A stretch of 64,000 bases of DNA from NCBI RefSeq assembly GCF_002294725.1, contig NZ_NSFT01000001.1, positions 62,001 to 126,000 on the forward strand, given 5' to 3'. Both the position numbers and the translations under genes were made by a program. The notes under the pieces are model-generated. The model was given only the letters and a program-made list of their open reading frames with translations. It was not told the origin of the DNA and did no database searches. Positions 32,171-41,658 of the stretch are shown here, one piece after another (the first letter of the stretch is position 1; each line of letters begins with the position of its first letter). This DNA comes from Mesorhizobium sp. WSM4313. Lineage in GTDB: Bacteria; Pseudomonadota; Alphaproteobacteria; Rhizobiales; Rhizobiaceae.

Positions 32171-33208
32171 TCAGCCGGCGAGGATACGCTCGATCGCCGG
32201 GCGGTTCAGCCCCTTGAGGCCGATGACGACGAGCCTCGAGCGGCGATCGTCCTCGGCCGTCCATGCGCGGTCGTAATAGTGGTTGACGCGCGGGCCGACG
32301 GCCTGCAGCAGGAGCCGCATCGGCTTGCCGCCGACCTCGACGAAACCTTTGACGCGCAGCACGTTTTCCTGCTCGGCGGCAAGGGCGACGCGCTTGGCCA
32401 GTTCGTCGGGATTGGCGATCGAGGGGATATCGATGACGAAGGAATCGAAATCGTCGTGCTCGTGGTCGAGCTCGTCGTCGTGATGGGTCTTGCGGTTCTC
32501 GATGTCGTCCTCCACCGCAAGGCCAAGGCCGAGCAGCACGGCCGAATCGACCTTGCCCTGTGCTGTCGGCACGACCTTGACCGCGCGCGCGACATGCTCG
32601 CCGATGACGGCGTTGGCGCGGGCGGAGCCTGCCGCATCCATCAGGTCGCTTTTCGACAGGATGATCAGGTCGGCGCAGGCGATCTGGTCCTCGAACACCT
32701 CTTCGACCGGATCGTCATGGTCGAGGGAATCGTCCGCCGCACGCTGCGCCTGCAGGGCATCTACATCGGAAGCGACGCGGCCGTCGGCGAGCGCCGGGCC
32801 GTCGACCACGGCGATGACGCCATCGACCGTGACGCGGCTCTTCACGCTCGGCCACTGGAACGCCTGCACCAGCGGCTTCGGCAGAGCGAGGCCCGAGGTT
32901 TCGATCAGGATGTGATCGACCTTGGGGTTGAGCGACAGGATCTGGTCGAGCGCCGGCACGAAATCGTCGGCGACGGTGCAGCAGATGCAGCCATTGGCGA
33001 GCTCTACGATGTTTTCCTCCGGGCAGGTGTCGACGCCGCAGCCCTTCAGGATCTCGCCATCGATGCCGACATCGCCGAACTCGTTGACGATGATCGCCAG
33101 TCGCTTGCCCTTGGCGTTTTCGAGCAGGTTGCGGATCAGCGTCGTCTTGCCGGCGCCGAGGAAGCCGGTGACGACGGTGCAGGGCACGCGGGAAACGGAT
33201 GCGTTCAT
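32171..33208 (-). CDS. cobW: CobW GTPase (COG0523 metallochaperone family)
   Basis: A 345-residue G3E-family GTPase thought to deliver cobalt for cobalamin synthesis. Seen: Walker A GFLGAGKTTLIRNLL near the N-terminus, VNEFGDVGIDGEIL, the metal-binding CxCC motif in ANGCICCTV, LIETSGLALPKPLV, the guanine motif LSKSD, and a His/Asp-rich stretch HHDDELDHEHDDFD before the C-terminal domain. It lies between the DUF1636 gene (2-base gap) and cobN under the cobalamin riboswitch. Start at 33208 is the ATG just before VSRVPCTVVTGF. Confidence 0.95.
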   Translation of the reverse strand: MNASVSRVPCTVVTGFLGAGKTTLIRNLLENAKGKRLAIIVNEFGDVGIDGEILKGCGVDTCPEENIVELANGCICCTVADDFVPALDQILSLNPKVDHILIETSGLALPKPLVQAFQWPSVKSRVTVDGVIAVVDGPALADGRVASDVDALQAQRAADDSLDHDDPVEEVFEDQIACADLIILSKSDLMDAAGSARANAVIGEHVARAVKVVPTAQGKVDSAVLLGLGLAVEDDIENRKTHHDDELDHEHDDFDSFVIDIPSIANPDELAKRVALAAEQENVLRVKGFVEVGGKPMRLLLQAVGPRVNHYYDRAWTAEDDRRSRLVVIGLKGLNRPAIERILAG

Positions 33209-33210
33209 GG

Positions 33211-33642
33211 TCAGTCCTTCAGCATGTCGAGAGGAGGGATGCGGGCAACCAGGCCGCGCTTGAGGGAATCGGGCCGGCCGCGCCAGGGGATGAGACCATC
33301 GGTCGAGGTGGCGAAGAGCTTTGCGCCGGCGACGAGATCGGCGCCGCTGGTCGTGTTCAGATCGCCGAAGACGTAGCTCCAGCAGCCGTCGCGCAGCAGC
33401 GCGGCGCTTAGCCGGCGCTTGCAGTTGCCGAGGCATTCGACGGTACGGATGTCGATCTTTTCGCCGCAAGCAGCCCGACACGTGTCTTCGGCAAGCAGCG
33501 CGCCGGCGCGCGGATGCGCATCCGACCCGGTCTCGTCGCGGCAGGATGAGCAGACGATGACGGTGACGCCAGCCAAAGCATCGGGCTCGGACGGAATGTC
33601 CGCACTGTTTGCCGGGAAACTGCCGTTGCGATCCAAAACCAT
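33211..33642 (-). CDS. DUF1636 family metal-binding (ferredoxin-like) protein
   Basis: A 143-residue protein with Cys residues in CSSCRDETG, DTCRAACG and ECLGNCKRRLSAAL, resembling thioredoxin-like [2Fe-2S] proteins and matching DUF1636. DUF1636 genes are repeatedly found beside cobW under cobalamin riboswitches, so a role in cobalt or redox handling is likely but unproven. It is the first gene downstream of the riboswitch, about 45 bases from the aptamer, and two bases from cobW. Confidence 0.85.
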   Translation of the reverse strand: MVLDRNGSFPANSADIPSEPDALAGVTVIVCSSCRDETGSDAHPRAGALLAEDTCRAACGEKIDIRTVECLGNCKRRLSAALLRDGCWSYVFGDLNTTSGADLVAGAKLFATSTDGLIPWRGRPDSLKRGLVARIPPLDMLKD

Positions 33643-33687
33643 GCTCCTTGCCCGGAAAACCCGCCGGGCATTCGGATACTTAAAGTC

Positions 33688-33840
33688 TCAGACGGCAGGT
33701 CTCCTGGCTCGCGGGTCGTCACCCTGAATGCCGCCTTCCCGGGAACATCCCAGTGGTTTTCGGCAGAGGCTCGTCGCTTACAGTTGCGGGGACAGCCGCG
33801 GATTTGGGTGTTGGCCCGCACCGCATTCCCTCTTGGCTCC
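33688..33840 (-). ncRNA. Cobalamin (adenosylcobalamin) riboswitch
   Basis: On the minus strand the conserved order is present: GAGGGAATGCGGTGCGGG, AAATCCGCGGCTG, the core TCCCCGCAACTGTAAGC, ACCACTGGG, CCGGGAAGG and the terminal AGCCAGGAGACCTGCC (33694-33709). It ends about 45 bases before the DUF1636 start codon. It should lower expression of the DUF1636-cobW-cobN-cobGHIJ run when cobalamin is plentiful, probably by hiding the ribosome-binding site or by termination. Confidence 0.95.
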
Positions 33841-33909
33841 TCCCTTTGCCGGGAGAAGACCGTCTGGGTCAGGATTTAGGCTTACGGCTAGGTCCCTGTC
33901 AACGCGCAG

Positions 33910-35109
33910 CTACGACACCGCGATGTCGGCCAGCGCCGGTCCGAGGTCGCCGGCCGGCGTCACTTCGATCGCCTCCAGGCCGAGCCAGGCCTGCATCTGC
34001 TTCAACTCGTCGAAGAGCTGGGCGGCCGTTTCGGGTGGGGCGCCGGCCTCGGCGTAGGCGGCGTGGACGCGCAAGATGCTGGCCGGGCGGTCAGCTTTCA
34101 GATCGACGCGGGCGACGATCCGATCGCCGAGCAGGAAGGGCAGCACGTAGTAGCCATATTGGCGTTTCTCGGCCGGCGTGTAGATCTCGATGCGGTAGCG
34201 GAAATCGAAGAGTTTCTCCGTCCTGGTGCGTTCGAAGACGACGGGATCGAAGGGGGCGAGCAGGGCGCGCGCTTCTATCCGGCGCGGGAAACGGGCGTCC
34301 TTGTGGAGATAGGCGGTCTTGTCCCAACCTTCGACCTTCACCGGCAGCAATTCGCCGGCTTCGACCAGGTCCTCGATACGATCCTTCGTGTCGCCCGGCG
34401 CGAGACGAAAATAGTCGCGAAGGTCGCCATAGGTGGCGATGCCATGGGCGCGGGCGGAAATGCGCAGCAATTCGCGATGCGCGTCCTCGACCGAGGGTAC
34501 GGGCAGGTCGAGGACCGCCTGCGGCAAAACGCGCTCGGGCAGGTCGTAATAGCGTTCGAAGCCGCGGCGGTAGGCGGTGGTGATGCGCCCGGCCCAGAAC
34601 AGCCATTCGAAAGCGTGCTTGGCCTCGCTCCAGCCCCACCAGCCGCCATTGCCCTTGTGGCCTTCGATGTCGGACGCGGCGATCGGACCGCGATCGGCGA
34701 CCTCTCTATATATCTCGTCGATCATTTCCTTGCGTTCACGGCCCCATTTCGCCAGGCCGAGATACATCTCGTCGCCCTGCTCGGCGCGCTGCATGCGCCA
34801 GCGCATCAAAGGATAGGTCTCGACGGGCAGGAACGATGCCTCATGCGCCCAGTATTCGAAAACGGCGCGCTTGCGGGTGACCGCGGCATTGTCGAGCAGC
34901 GTAAGCGGGTAGGGGCCGAGGCGCGAATAGAGCGGCATGTAATGCGCGCGCACCACCGCGCTCACGGAATCGATCTGCAGAAGGCCGGTTCGCGAAAGTA
35001 CCCGCGCAAGGTGGCGGCGATCCGGAACACCACTGGGCCTAGGGTCGTTGAACCCTTGCGCGCCGAGCGCGACGCGCCTCGCCATGGCCAGCGAAATCTT
35101 GTCCTTCAT
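33910..35109 (-). CDS. YcaQ/AlkZ-family winged-helix protein (DNA crosslink glycosylase-like)
   Basis: A 399-residue protein of the HTH_42/DUF1006 family, whose characterised members YcaQ and AlkZ are DNA glycosylases that unhook interstrand crosslinks. The catalytic Q-x-D motif is visible in GLLQIDSVSAVVRAHYMPLYSRLG; other conserved segments are RAVFEYWAHEASFLP, GWWGWSEAKHAFEWLFWAG and LLAPFDPVVFERTRTEKLFDF. It is divergent from nuoA across 334 bases and is not part of the cob cluster. Activity is inferred from the family. Confidence 0.85.
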   Translation of the reverse strand: MKDKISLAMARRVALGAQGFNDPRPSGVPDRRHLARVLSRTGLLQIDSVSAVVRAHYMPLYSRLGPYPLTLLDNAAVTRKRAVFEYWAHEASFLPVETYPLMRWRMQRAEQGDEMYLGLAKWGRERKEMIDEIYREVADRGPIAASDIEGHKGNGGWWGWSEAKHAFEWLFWAGRITTAYRRGFERYYDLPERVLPQAVLDLPVPSVEDAHRELLRISARAHGIATYGDLRDYFRLAPGDTKDRIEDLVEAGELLPVKVEGWDKTAYLHKDARFPRRIEARALLAPFDPVVFERTRTEKLFDFRYRIEIYTPAEKRQYGYYVLPFLLGDRIVARVDLKADRPASILRVHAAYAEAGAPPETAAQLFDELKQMQAWLGLEAIEVTPAGDLGPALADIAVS

Positions 35110-35443
35110 CAGGTGTCCTTGCCCCGATCGTCCGTTGGATTTTTAGCCGGTGATTCCTGTCATGCTAGCAGGCAAATGGCGGTAGATATGTCAGGAGAGA
35201 AAACTGGAGTAAAAACTGAAGGAAATCAAACAGGAGCGGATCGGACCAGTTTCTTCCGATAAGGCGTCCAGAGCCGCGATTTGAACAACGTTTGACTTGC
35301 GTCACCGAAACCGCTGCGCTAACCCTCGCCGCGTTGCAGCATGGGCCCCTTAAAACGGTTCAGCGGTTAATCTGTCACGCTTCCGCATTAGAGTTCGTTG
35401 CTGTAATCAAAATGAACTGCCCCCGCCGAAGGAAAGTCGCCGC
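35110..35443 (+). promoter_or_regulatory. Intergenic region with the nuo operon promoter
   Basis: This 334-base gap between divergent genes must hold the promoters of nuoA and of the YcaQ-like gene. TTGACT at 35292 with GCTAAC at 35318 is a possible but loosely spaced pair; GAAGGAAAG at 35428-35436 is the nuoA ribosome-binding site. No RNA gene or repeat was recognised. Confidence 0.4.
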
Positions 35444-35809
35444 ATGAGCGCACTCCTAAGTTCGTACCTGCCTATCGTGCTGTTCATCGCCGTGGCGATG
35501 ATCGTCGGTCTGGCGCTCATCATCGCTCCGTTCCTTGTGGCCTACCGCAATCCCGACCCGGAAAAGCTTTCCGCCTATGAATGCGGGTTCAACTCGTTCG
35601 ACGACGCCCGCATGAAGTTCGACATCCGCTTCTACCTGGTGTCGATCCTGTTCATCATCTTCGATCTCGAGGTCGCCTTCCTGTTCCCGTGGGCGGTGTC
35701 CTTCTCGAAGCTTGGCATGCTCGGCTTCTGGTCGATGATGGTGTTCCTGGCGGTGTTGACCATCGGCTTTGCCTATGAATGGAAAAAAGGAGCGCTGGAA
35801 TGGGATTGA
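35444..35809 (+). CDS. nuoA: NADH-quinone oxidoreductase subunit A
   Basis: A 121-residue membrane subunit of complex I with three transmembrane helices: residues about 10-32, 60-82 and 90-112. The conserved loop [26 protein letters not shown] contains the Cys that moves between active and deactive states in mitochondrial homologues. First gene of the nuo operon; its stop overlaps the nuoB start region by 10 bases. Confidence 0.97.
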   Translation: MSALLSSYLPIVLFIAVAMIVGLALIIAPFLVAYRNPDPEKLSAYECGFNSFDDARMKFDIRFYLVSILFIIFDLEVAFLFPWAVSFSKLGMLGFWSMMVFLAVLTIGFAYEWKKGALEWD

Positions 35810-36381
35810 ACGACAGTTCAGGCGCCCTCGTCGCGCCGAAGCCCAAGGGCATCATCGACCCCAACACCGGCAGGCCGGTGGGGGAGGACGATCCCTTCTT
35901 CCTCGAAATCAACAATGAGCTGGCCGACAAGGGTTTTCTCGTCACCTCGACCGAGGCGCTGATCACCTGGGCGCGCAGCGGCTCGCTGATGTTCATGACC
36001 TTCGGCCTCGCCTGCTGCGCGGTCGAGATGATCCACACCTCGATGCCGCGCTATGACTCGGAGCGTTTCGGCGTCGCCCCGCGCGCGTCGCCGCGCCAGT
36101 CCGACATTATGATCGTCGCCGGCACGCTGACCAACAAGATGGCGCCGGCGCTGCGCAAGGTCTACGACCAGATGCCGGAGCCGCGCTACGTCATCTCGAT
36201 GGGCTCCTGCGCCAATGGCGGCGGCTACTACCACTATTCCTATTCGGTGGTGCGCGGCTGCGACCGCGTCGTGCCGGTCGACATTTATGTGCCCGGCTGC
36301 CCGCCGAGCGCGGAGGCGCTGCTCTACGGCATTCTCCTTCTGCAGAAGAAGATCCGCCGCACCGGCACGATCGAACGGTGA
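35800..36381 (+). CDS. nuoB: NADH-quinone oxidoreductase subunit B
   Basis: A 193-residue peripheral subunit holding iron-sulphur cluster N2, the last electron carrier before quinone. Ligands: CC in [10 protein letters not shown], Cys in MGSCANGGG and Cys in VPGCPPSAE. The start at 35800 (ATG inside the end of nuoA) is chosen over an upstream one because it gives the normal N-terminus MGLNDSSG. Confidence 0.97.
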   Translation: MGLNDSSGALVAPKPKGIIDPNTGRPVGEDDPFFLEINNELADKGFLVTSTEALITWARSGSLMFMTFGLACCAVEMIHTSMPRYDSERFGVAPRASPRQSDIMIVAGTLTNKMAPALRKVYDQMPEPRYVISMGSCANGGGYYHYSYSVVRGCDRVVPVDIYVPGCPPSAEALLYGILLLQKKIRRTGTIER

Positions 36382-36385
36382 GCCG

Positions 36386-36988
36386 ATGACCCTGGCGTTG
36401 AACGAACTCTCCACCTATCTCGGCGAGAAGCTCTCCGGCCGCATTGGCGAAGCCGTGCTTGCCTATGGTGAGCTGACGGTTTCGGTTGAACCGGGCAACC
36501 TGATCGAGGTCGCGACCTTCCTGCGCGACGATCCGCGCTGCCAGTTCATCTCGATCATCGATGTCTGCGGAGCGGACTACCCGTCGCGCGCCAGGCGCTT
36601 CGATGTCGTCTATCACCTCCTGTCGCCGAAGCAGAATGTGCGCATCCGGCTCAAGGTCCAGGCCGACGAGGAGACGCTGGTGCCGTCGCTGACCGGCGTC
36701 TATCCGGGTGCCGACTGGTTCGAGCGCGAGACCTACGACCTTTACGGTGTGCTGTTCTCGGGCCATCCGGACCTGCGCCGCATTCTCACCGACTATGGTT
36801 TCGAGGGGCATCCGCTGCGCAAGGATTTCCCGCTGACCGGTTTCGTCGAGGTTCGCTACGACGACGAGGCCAAGCGGGTCATCTACGAGCCGGTGGAATT
36901 GAAGCAGGAATTCAGAAATTTCGACTTCTTGAGCCCGTGGGAAGGAACGGATTACGTGCTTCCCGGGGATGAGAAGGCGAAACAGTAG
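36386..36988 (+). CDS. nuoC: NADH-quinone oxidoreductase subunit C
   Basis: A 200-residue peripheral-arm subunit (30 kDa type). It has [17 protein letters not shown], the signature [38 protein letters not shown] (split here around residues 112-150) and the C-terminal end that contacts NuoD. Five bases after the nuoB stop. Not fused to nuoD, as is normal in rhizobia. Confidence 0.97.
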   Translation: MTLALNELSTYLGEKLSGRIGEAVLAYGELTVSVEPGNLIEVATFLRDDPRCQFISIIDVCGADYPSRARRFDVVYHLLSPKQNVRIRLKVQADEETLVPSLTGVYPGADWFERETYDLYGVLFSGHPDLRRILTDYGFEGHPLRKDFPLTGFVEVRYDDEAKRVIYEPVELKQEFRNFDFLSPWEGTDYVLPGDEKAKQ

Positions 36989-36996
36989 GGCGACCC

Positions 36997-38187
36997 ATGG
37001 CTGAAACCTCCGTCCGCAACTTCAACATCAACTTCGGCCCGCAGCATCCTGCGGCGCATGGCGTTTTGCGCCTGGTGCTGGAGCTGGACGGCGAGGTGGT
37101 CGACCGCGTCGATCCGCATATCGGTCTGCTGCATCGCGGCACCGAGAAGCTGATCGAGGCCAAGACCTATCTGCAGGCCGTGCCTTATCTCGACCGGCTC
37201 GATTATTGCGCGCCGATGAACCAGGAGCATGCATTTGCGCTCGCGGCCGAGCGCCTGCTCGGCATCGAGGTGCCGAAGCGCGGTCAGCTGATCCGCGTGC
37301 TCTATTCCGAGATGGGCCGCATCATGTCGCACATCTTGAATGTGACGACGCAGGCCATGGACGTCGGCGCGCTGACGCCGCCGCTGTGGGGCTTCGTCGA
37401 GCGCGAAAAGCTGATGGTGTTCTATGAGCGCGCTAGCGGTTCGCGCATGCATGCGGCCTATTTCCGGCCGGGCGGCGTGCACCAGGACCTGCCGCAGAAG
37501 CTCGTCGAGGACATCGGCAAGTGGATCGACCCGTTCCTGAAGTCGATCGACGATCTCGACGCGCTCTTGACCGGTAACCGCATCTTCAAGCAGCGCAATG
37601 TCGATATCGGCACGGTGTCGCTGGCCGACGCCTGGGCGTGGGGCTTTTCTGGCGTGATGGTGCGCGGCTCGGGCGCCGCCTGGGACCTGCGCAAATCGCA
37701 GCCCTATGAATGCTATTCCGAGATGGATTTCGACATCCCGATCGGCAAGAACGGCGACTGCTACGACCGTTACCTTGTGCGCATGGAAGAGATGCGCCAG
37801 TCGGCGAAGATCATGCGCCAGTGCGTCGATCTGCTGCTCGGCAAGGAAAGCGCCGGCCCCGTGTCGAACCTCGACGGCAAGGTCGTGCCGCCGAAGCGCG
37901 CCGCGATGAAGCGCTCGATGGAAGCGCTAATCCATCACTTCAAGCTCTATACCGAGGGCTACCGCGTGCCGGCCGGCGAGGTCTATGCGGCCGTCGAGGC
38001 ACCGAAGGGCGAATTTGGCGTCTACCTGGTCTCCGACGGCACCAACAAGCCCTATCGCTGCAAGCTGCGCGCGCCCGGTTTCGCGCATCTGCAAGCCATG
38101 GATTTCCTGTGCCGCGGCCACATGCTGGCCGACGTCACCGCCGTGCTTGGCTCCCTCGACATCGTGTTTGGTGAGGTCGATCGCTAA
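36997..38187 (+). CDS. nuoD: NADH-quinone oxidoreductase subunit D
   Basis: A 396-residue peripheral subunit (49 kDa type) forming the quinone site with NuoB. Motifs: [21 protein letters not shown] at the N-terminus, [29 protein letters not shown] and [18 protein letters not shown] near the C-terminus. The His of GPQHPAAHG lines the quinone pocket. Directly followed by nuoE (TAA then ATG, no spacer). Confidence 0.97.
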   Translation: MAETSVRNFNINFGPQHPAAHGVLRLVLELDGEVVDRVDPHIGLLHRGTEKLIEAKTYLQAVPYLDRLDYCAPMNQEHAFALAAERLLGIEVPKRGQLIRVLYSEMGRIMSHILNVTTQAMDVGALTPPLWGFVEREKLMVFYERASGSRMHAAYFRPGGVHQDLPQKLVEDIGKWIDPFLKSIDDLDALLTGNRIFKQRNVDIGTVSLADAWAWGFSGVMVRGSGAAWDLRKSQPYECYSEMDFDIPIGKNGDCYDRYLVRMEEMRQSAKIMRQCVDLLLGKESAGPVSNLDGKVVPPKRAAMKRSMEALIHHFKLYTEGYRVPAGEVYAAVEAPKGEFGVYLVSDGTNKPYRCKLRAPGFAHLQAMDFLCRGHMLADVTAVLGSLDIVFGEVDR

Positions 38188-39510
38188 ATGTCAGTCCGCC
38201 GTCTTGCAGAAGCCAGCCTCCAGCCTGCCACCTTCGCCTTCAACGAGGCGAACGCGGCGGCCGCCCAGCAGTGGATCGCCAAATACCCGAAGGGGCGCGA
38301 GCAGTCGGCGATCATCCCGTTGCTGATGATCGCGCAGGAGCAGGAAGGCTGGGTCACCAAGGCGGCGATCGAGACGATCTCCGACATGCTCGGCATGCCG
38401 CGCATCCGTGGCCTCGAAGTCGCGACCTTCTACACGCAGTACCAGCTCAATCCGGTCGGCACGCGCGCGCATATCCAGGTCTGCGGCACCACGCCCTGCA
38501 TGCTGCGCGGCTCGGAAGCGCTGATGGATGTGTGCCGTTCGAAAATCCATCACGACCAGTTCCATACCAACGACAAGGGCACGCTGTCGTGGGAGGAGGT
38601 CGAATGCCTCGGCGCCTGCGTCAACGCACCGATGGTCATGATCTTCAAGGACACTTTCGAGGACCTGACGCCTGAGCGGCTGGCTGAGATCATCGATCTC
38701 TACGACGCCGGCAAGGGCGCCGAGGTGAAGCCTGGTCCGCAGAACGGCCGCCACGGGTCCGAGCCGGCGACCGGGCTGACGACGCTGACCAGCGAAAAGG
38801 CGATCCTGAAGTCGACGCGCGACAAGGAAGCCAGGGCGGCGGCGAAAGCCGCCAAGGAAGCTCTCGCATCGGCGCCGCCTGCAGCTTCCGCTGCAGCCCC
38901 GGCACCCGCTGCGCCGGCAAGCTCGGCGCCAGCTCCGGCCGCCTCTGGCCCGGTTGGACCGTCAAAATCCAGCAAGCCGAAGACCCATGCGGCTGAAACC
39001 AGCCCGGCGCTCAACACGCCGTCGCCGGTCAAGGTCGCCCCGGCCACTGAGAACGGCGCCAGCGTCAGGGCGCCGCGCCACTCGGCCGCCAACGCCAACC
39101 AGGCCGCTCCGGAAGTCGAGGCGGTTTCAAAGCCGCGCAGCGGGCCGAAGACCAAGGCCGAGCCGGCCACCGCTTTCAAGGCGCCGGAAACCAAGCAGCC
39201 TGTCGCCAAGACGACGAAGCCTTCGCTCGACGACAAGAACCGGCCGAACGGCATCGAGCGCCCGGCAACGGTCGACGATCTCAAGCTGATCTCGGGCGTC
39301 GGCCCGAAGATCGAAGGCACCCTGCATTCGCTGGGCATCTACACCTTCGCGCAGGTCGCCGCCTGGAAGAAGGCCGAGCGCGAATGGGTCGACGGCTATC
39401 TCAATTTCCGCGGCCGCATCGAGCGCGACGACTGGGTGAAGCAGGCCAAGGCGCTCGCCAAGGGCGGCGTCGCCGAATACATCCGCGTCTTCGGCAAGAA
39501 GCCGGTCTGA
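38188..39510 (+). CDS. nuoE: NADH-quinone oxidoreductase subunit E with long C-terminal extension
   Basis: A 440-residue protein. Residues 1 to about 175 are the 24 kDa subunit with cluster N1a ligands in VCGTTPCML and [11 protein letters not shown]. Bacterial NuoE is usually 160-180 residues; here an Ala/Pro/Lys-rich linker (about 195-365) leads to a C-terminal domain, [34 protein letters not shown] and [15 protein letters not shown], that looks like a helix-hairpin-helix fold. A matching domain ends the protein encoded at 40901. Extended NuoE is known in rhizobia, and the tail's role is not established. Confidence 0.93.
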   Translation: MSVRRLAEASLQPATFAFNEANAAAAQQWIAKYPKGREQSAIIPLLMIAQEQEGWVTKAAIETISDMLGMPRIRGLEVATFYTQYQLNPVGTRAHIQVCGTTPCMLRGSEALMDVCRSKIHHDQFHTNDKGTLSWEEVECLGACVNAPMVMIFKDTFEDLTPERLAEIIDLYDAGKGAEVKPGPQNGRHGSEPATGLTTLTSEKAILKSTRDKEARAAAKAAKEALASAPPAASAAAPAPAAPASSAPAPAASGPVGPSKSSKPKTHAAETSPALNTPSPVKVAPATENGASVRAPRHSAANANQAAPEVEAVSKPRSGPKTKAEPATAFKAPETKQPVAKTTKPSLDDKNRPNGIERPATVDDLKLISGVGPKIEGTLHSLGIYTFAQVAAWKKAEREWVDGYLNFRGRIERDDWVKQAKALAKGGVAEYIRVFGKKPV

Positions 39511-39520
39511 GGGACGACAA

Positions 39521-40825
39521 ATGCTTCAGGACAAAGACCGCATCTTCACCAACATCTACGGCCTGTTCGACAAGTCGCTGGCCGGCGCGCAGTCGCGCGG
39601 CATCTGGGACGATACGCCAGGCCTCGTCGCCAAAGGCCGCGACTGGATCATCAACGAGATGAAGGCGTCGGGCCTGCGCGGGCGCGGCGGCGCCGGCTTC
39701 CCGACCGGATTGAAATGGTCGTTCATGCCCAAGCAGAGCGACGGACGGCCGAGCTATCTCGTCATCAATGCCGACGAATCCGAGCCGGGCACCTGCAAGG
39801 ACCGCGATATCCTGCGCAACGATCCGCACACGCTGGTCGAAGGCGCGCTGGTCGCCGGCTTCGCGATGGGCGCGATCGCCGCCTACATCTATGTGCGCGG
39901 CGAGTTCATCCGCGAGCGTGAGGCGCTGCAGCGCGCCATCGACGAGGCTTACGCGGCCAAGCTGATCGGCAAGAACAACACATCCGGCTACGACTTCGAC
40001 ATCTACATGCATCATGGCGCCGGCGCCTATATCTGCGGCGAGGAGACGGCGCTGCTCGAAAGCCTGGAAGGCAAGAAGGGCCAGCCGCGGCTGAAGCCGC
40101 CATTCCCGGCCAATGTCGGCCTCTATGGCTGCCCGACCACCGTCAACAACGTCGAATCGATCGCGGTGGCGCCGACCATTCTGCGCCGGGGCGCCGCCTG
40201 GTTCTCGTCCTTCGGTCGCCCGAACAATGCCGGCACCAAGCTGTTCTGCGTGTCCGGCCACGTCAACAATCCGTGCACTTTCGAAGAAGCGATGTCGATC
40301 CCGTTCCGCGAGCTGATCGAGACGCATTGCGGCGGCATCCGCGGCGGCTGGGACAATCTGCTCGCGGTCATTCCGGGCGGCGCTTCAGTGCCGCTGGTGC
40401 CGGCCGAGCAGATCATCGATGCGCCGATGGATTTCGACGCGCTGCGCGACCTGAAATCCGGGCTCGGCACGGCGGCCGTCATCGTCATGGACAAGTCGAC
40501 GGATATCGTGAAGGCGATCGCCAGGCTGTCCTACTTCTACAAGCATGAGAGCTGCGGCCAGTGCACGCCGTGCCGCGAAGGCACCGGCTGGATGTGGCGG
40601 GTGATGGAGCGGCTGGTGCGCGGCGAGGCGCAGAAGCGCGAGATCGACATGCTGCTCGACGTCACCAAGCAGGTCGAGGGCCACACGATTTGCGCGCTGG
40701 GCGACGCGGCTGCCTGGCCGATCCAGGGCCTGATGCGGCATTTTCGCGGCGAGGTGGAACGCCGCATCGACGAGTTTTCGCGCAACGCGCACCGGGTCGA
40801 GCCGGTGATGGTGGCGGCGGAATAA
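39521..40825 (+). CDS. nuoF: NADH-quinone oxidoreductase subunit F
   Basis: A 434-residue NADH-binding subunit (51 kDa type) carrying FMN and cluster N3. The nucleotide site is [15 protein letters not shown] followed by [32 protein letters not shown] near 165, and the [4Fe-4S] ligands [14 protein letters not shown] plus Cys in HTICALGDA. Spacing to nuoE is 10 bases. Confidence 0.98.
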   Translation: MLQDKDRIFTNIYGLFDKSLAGAQSRGIWDDTPGLVAKGRDWIINEMKASGLRGRGGAGFPTGLKWSFMPKQSDGRPSYLVINADESEPGTCKDRDILRNDPHTLVEGALVAGFAMGAIAAYIYVRGEFIREREALQRAIDEAYAAKLIGKNNTSGYDFDIYMHHGAGAYICGEETALLESLEGKKGQPRLKPPFPANVGLYGCPTTVNNVESIAVAPTILRRGAAWFSSFGRPNNAGTKLFCVSGHVNNPCTFEEAMSIPFRELIETHCGGIRGGWDNLLAVIPGGASVPLVPAEQIIDAPMDFDALRDLKSGLGTAAVIVMDKSTDIVKAIARLSYFYKHESCGQCTPCREGTGWMWRVMERLVRGEAQKREIDMLLDVTKQVEGHTICALGDAAAWPIQGLMRHFRGEVERRIDEFSRNAHRVEPVMVAAE

Positions 40826-40900
40826 GACTACGAAATACGGGCTTGGCCCGAAGACTGAAAAACTGGGGCGGGCATACGAAGAAACGACCAGGAGATCTCT

Positions 40901-41584
40901 ATGGCGCCGTATTCGATACCCTATCCGTTCGTGCCTGATTTGGACCAACTCGAGAAGATGAACCAGGACCTGACCAAGATGATGCCGAAGGAGATGGCCA
41001 GCGCCGTCAACCTTCTGGCGCATCCAGTCGCGGGTGCCGCCGCGATGTCGGCGCTCAGCATCGGTCTGGCCAACCACGCCGTCGGCATGTGGATGGGCGC
41101 GTTCACCGGCGCGCTGGAGGCTTCGCAGCGCATGTTCCAGCCTTTCCTCGACGATCTCGAGGCGCAGCACGAAGCGGCCGCCAACGCCTCCAAGGCGCGC
41201 AAGGCGACCGAGACGTTGATCGCCAGGGCTCAGACCTTCGCCCAGGATGTGACCGATATAGCGGCGAACGCGACCGAGAAGGCGCTCGACGCGACCGGGG
41301 CCGATATTGTCGCCCAACCGGCCGCAACGGGGCTGATGCCCGAGGATTTCAGGCAGCCTAAGGCCGTCGATAAGCCGGCGAAGCCGTCGGACCTGAAGGC
41401 GATTTCGGGTATCGGACCGAAGCTGGAAAAGGTGCTCAACGGTCTCGGCATCTGGACCTATGGCCAGATCGCCGCCTGGACGTCGGAAGAGATCGCCTGG
41501 GTGGAAGATTACCTGTCGCTCGCCGGCCGCATCGGCCGCGACAACTGGACTGCCCAGGCCGCGGCGCTCGCCGCGAAGAAGTGA
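40901..41584 (+). CDS. Extra nuo-operon protein with C-terminal helix-hairpin-helix-like domain
   Basis: A 227-residue protein lying between nuoF and nuoG. The first 150 residues are helical, with a phasin-like character (long Ala/Glu/Lys helices, GAFTGALEASQRMFQPFLDDL). The last 70, KPSDLKAISGIGPKLEKVLN, GIWTYGQIAAWTSEEI and GRIGRDNWTAQAAAL, closely resemble the C-terminal domain of the NuoE encoded nearby. A gene in this place is usual in rhizobial nuo operons. It has an AGGAGA site upstream. Role unknown; perhaps an assembly or anchoring factor for the peripheral arm. Confidence 0.75.
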   Translation: MAPYSIPYPFVPDLDQLEKMNQDLTKMMPKEMASAVNLLAHPVAGAAAMSALSIGLANHAVGMWMGAFTGALEASQRMFQPFLDDLEAQHEAAANASKARKATETLIARAQTFAQDVTDIAANATEKALDATGADIVAQPAATGLMPEDFRQPKAVDKPAKPSDLKAISGIGPKLEKVLNGLGIWTYGQIAAWTSEEIAWVEDYLSLAGRIGRDNWTAQAAALAAKK

Positions 41585-41658
41585 ATTGAAATGCCGGGCG
41601 CGGCTTCGTTCGCGCCCGGAAGGATAGATTGCGGGACATCCGCAGAGGTTTGAGGCGA

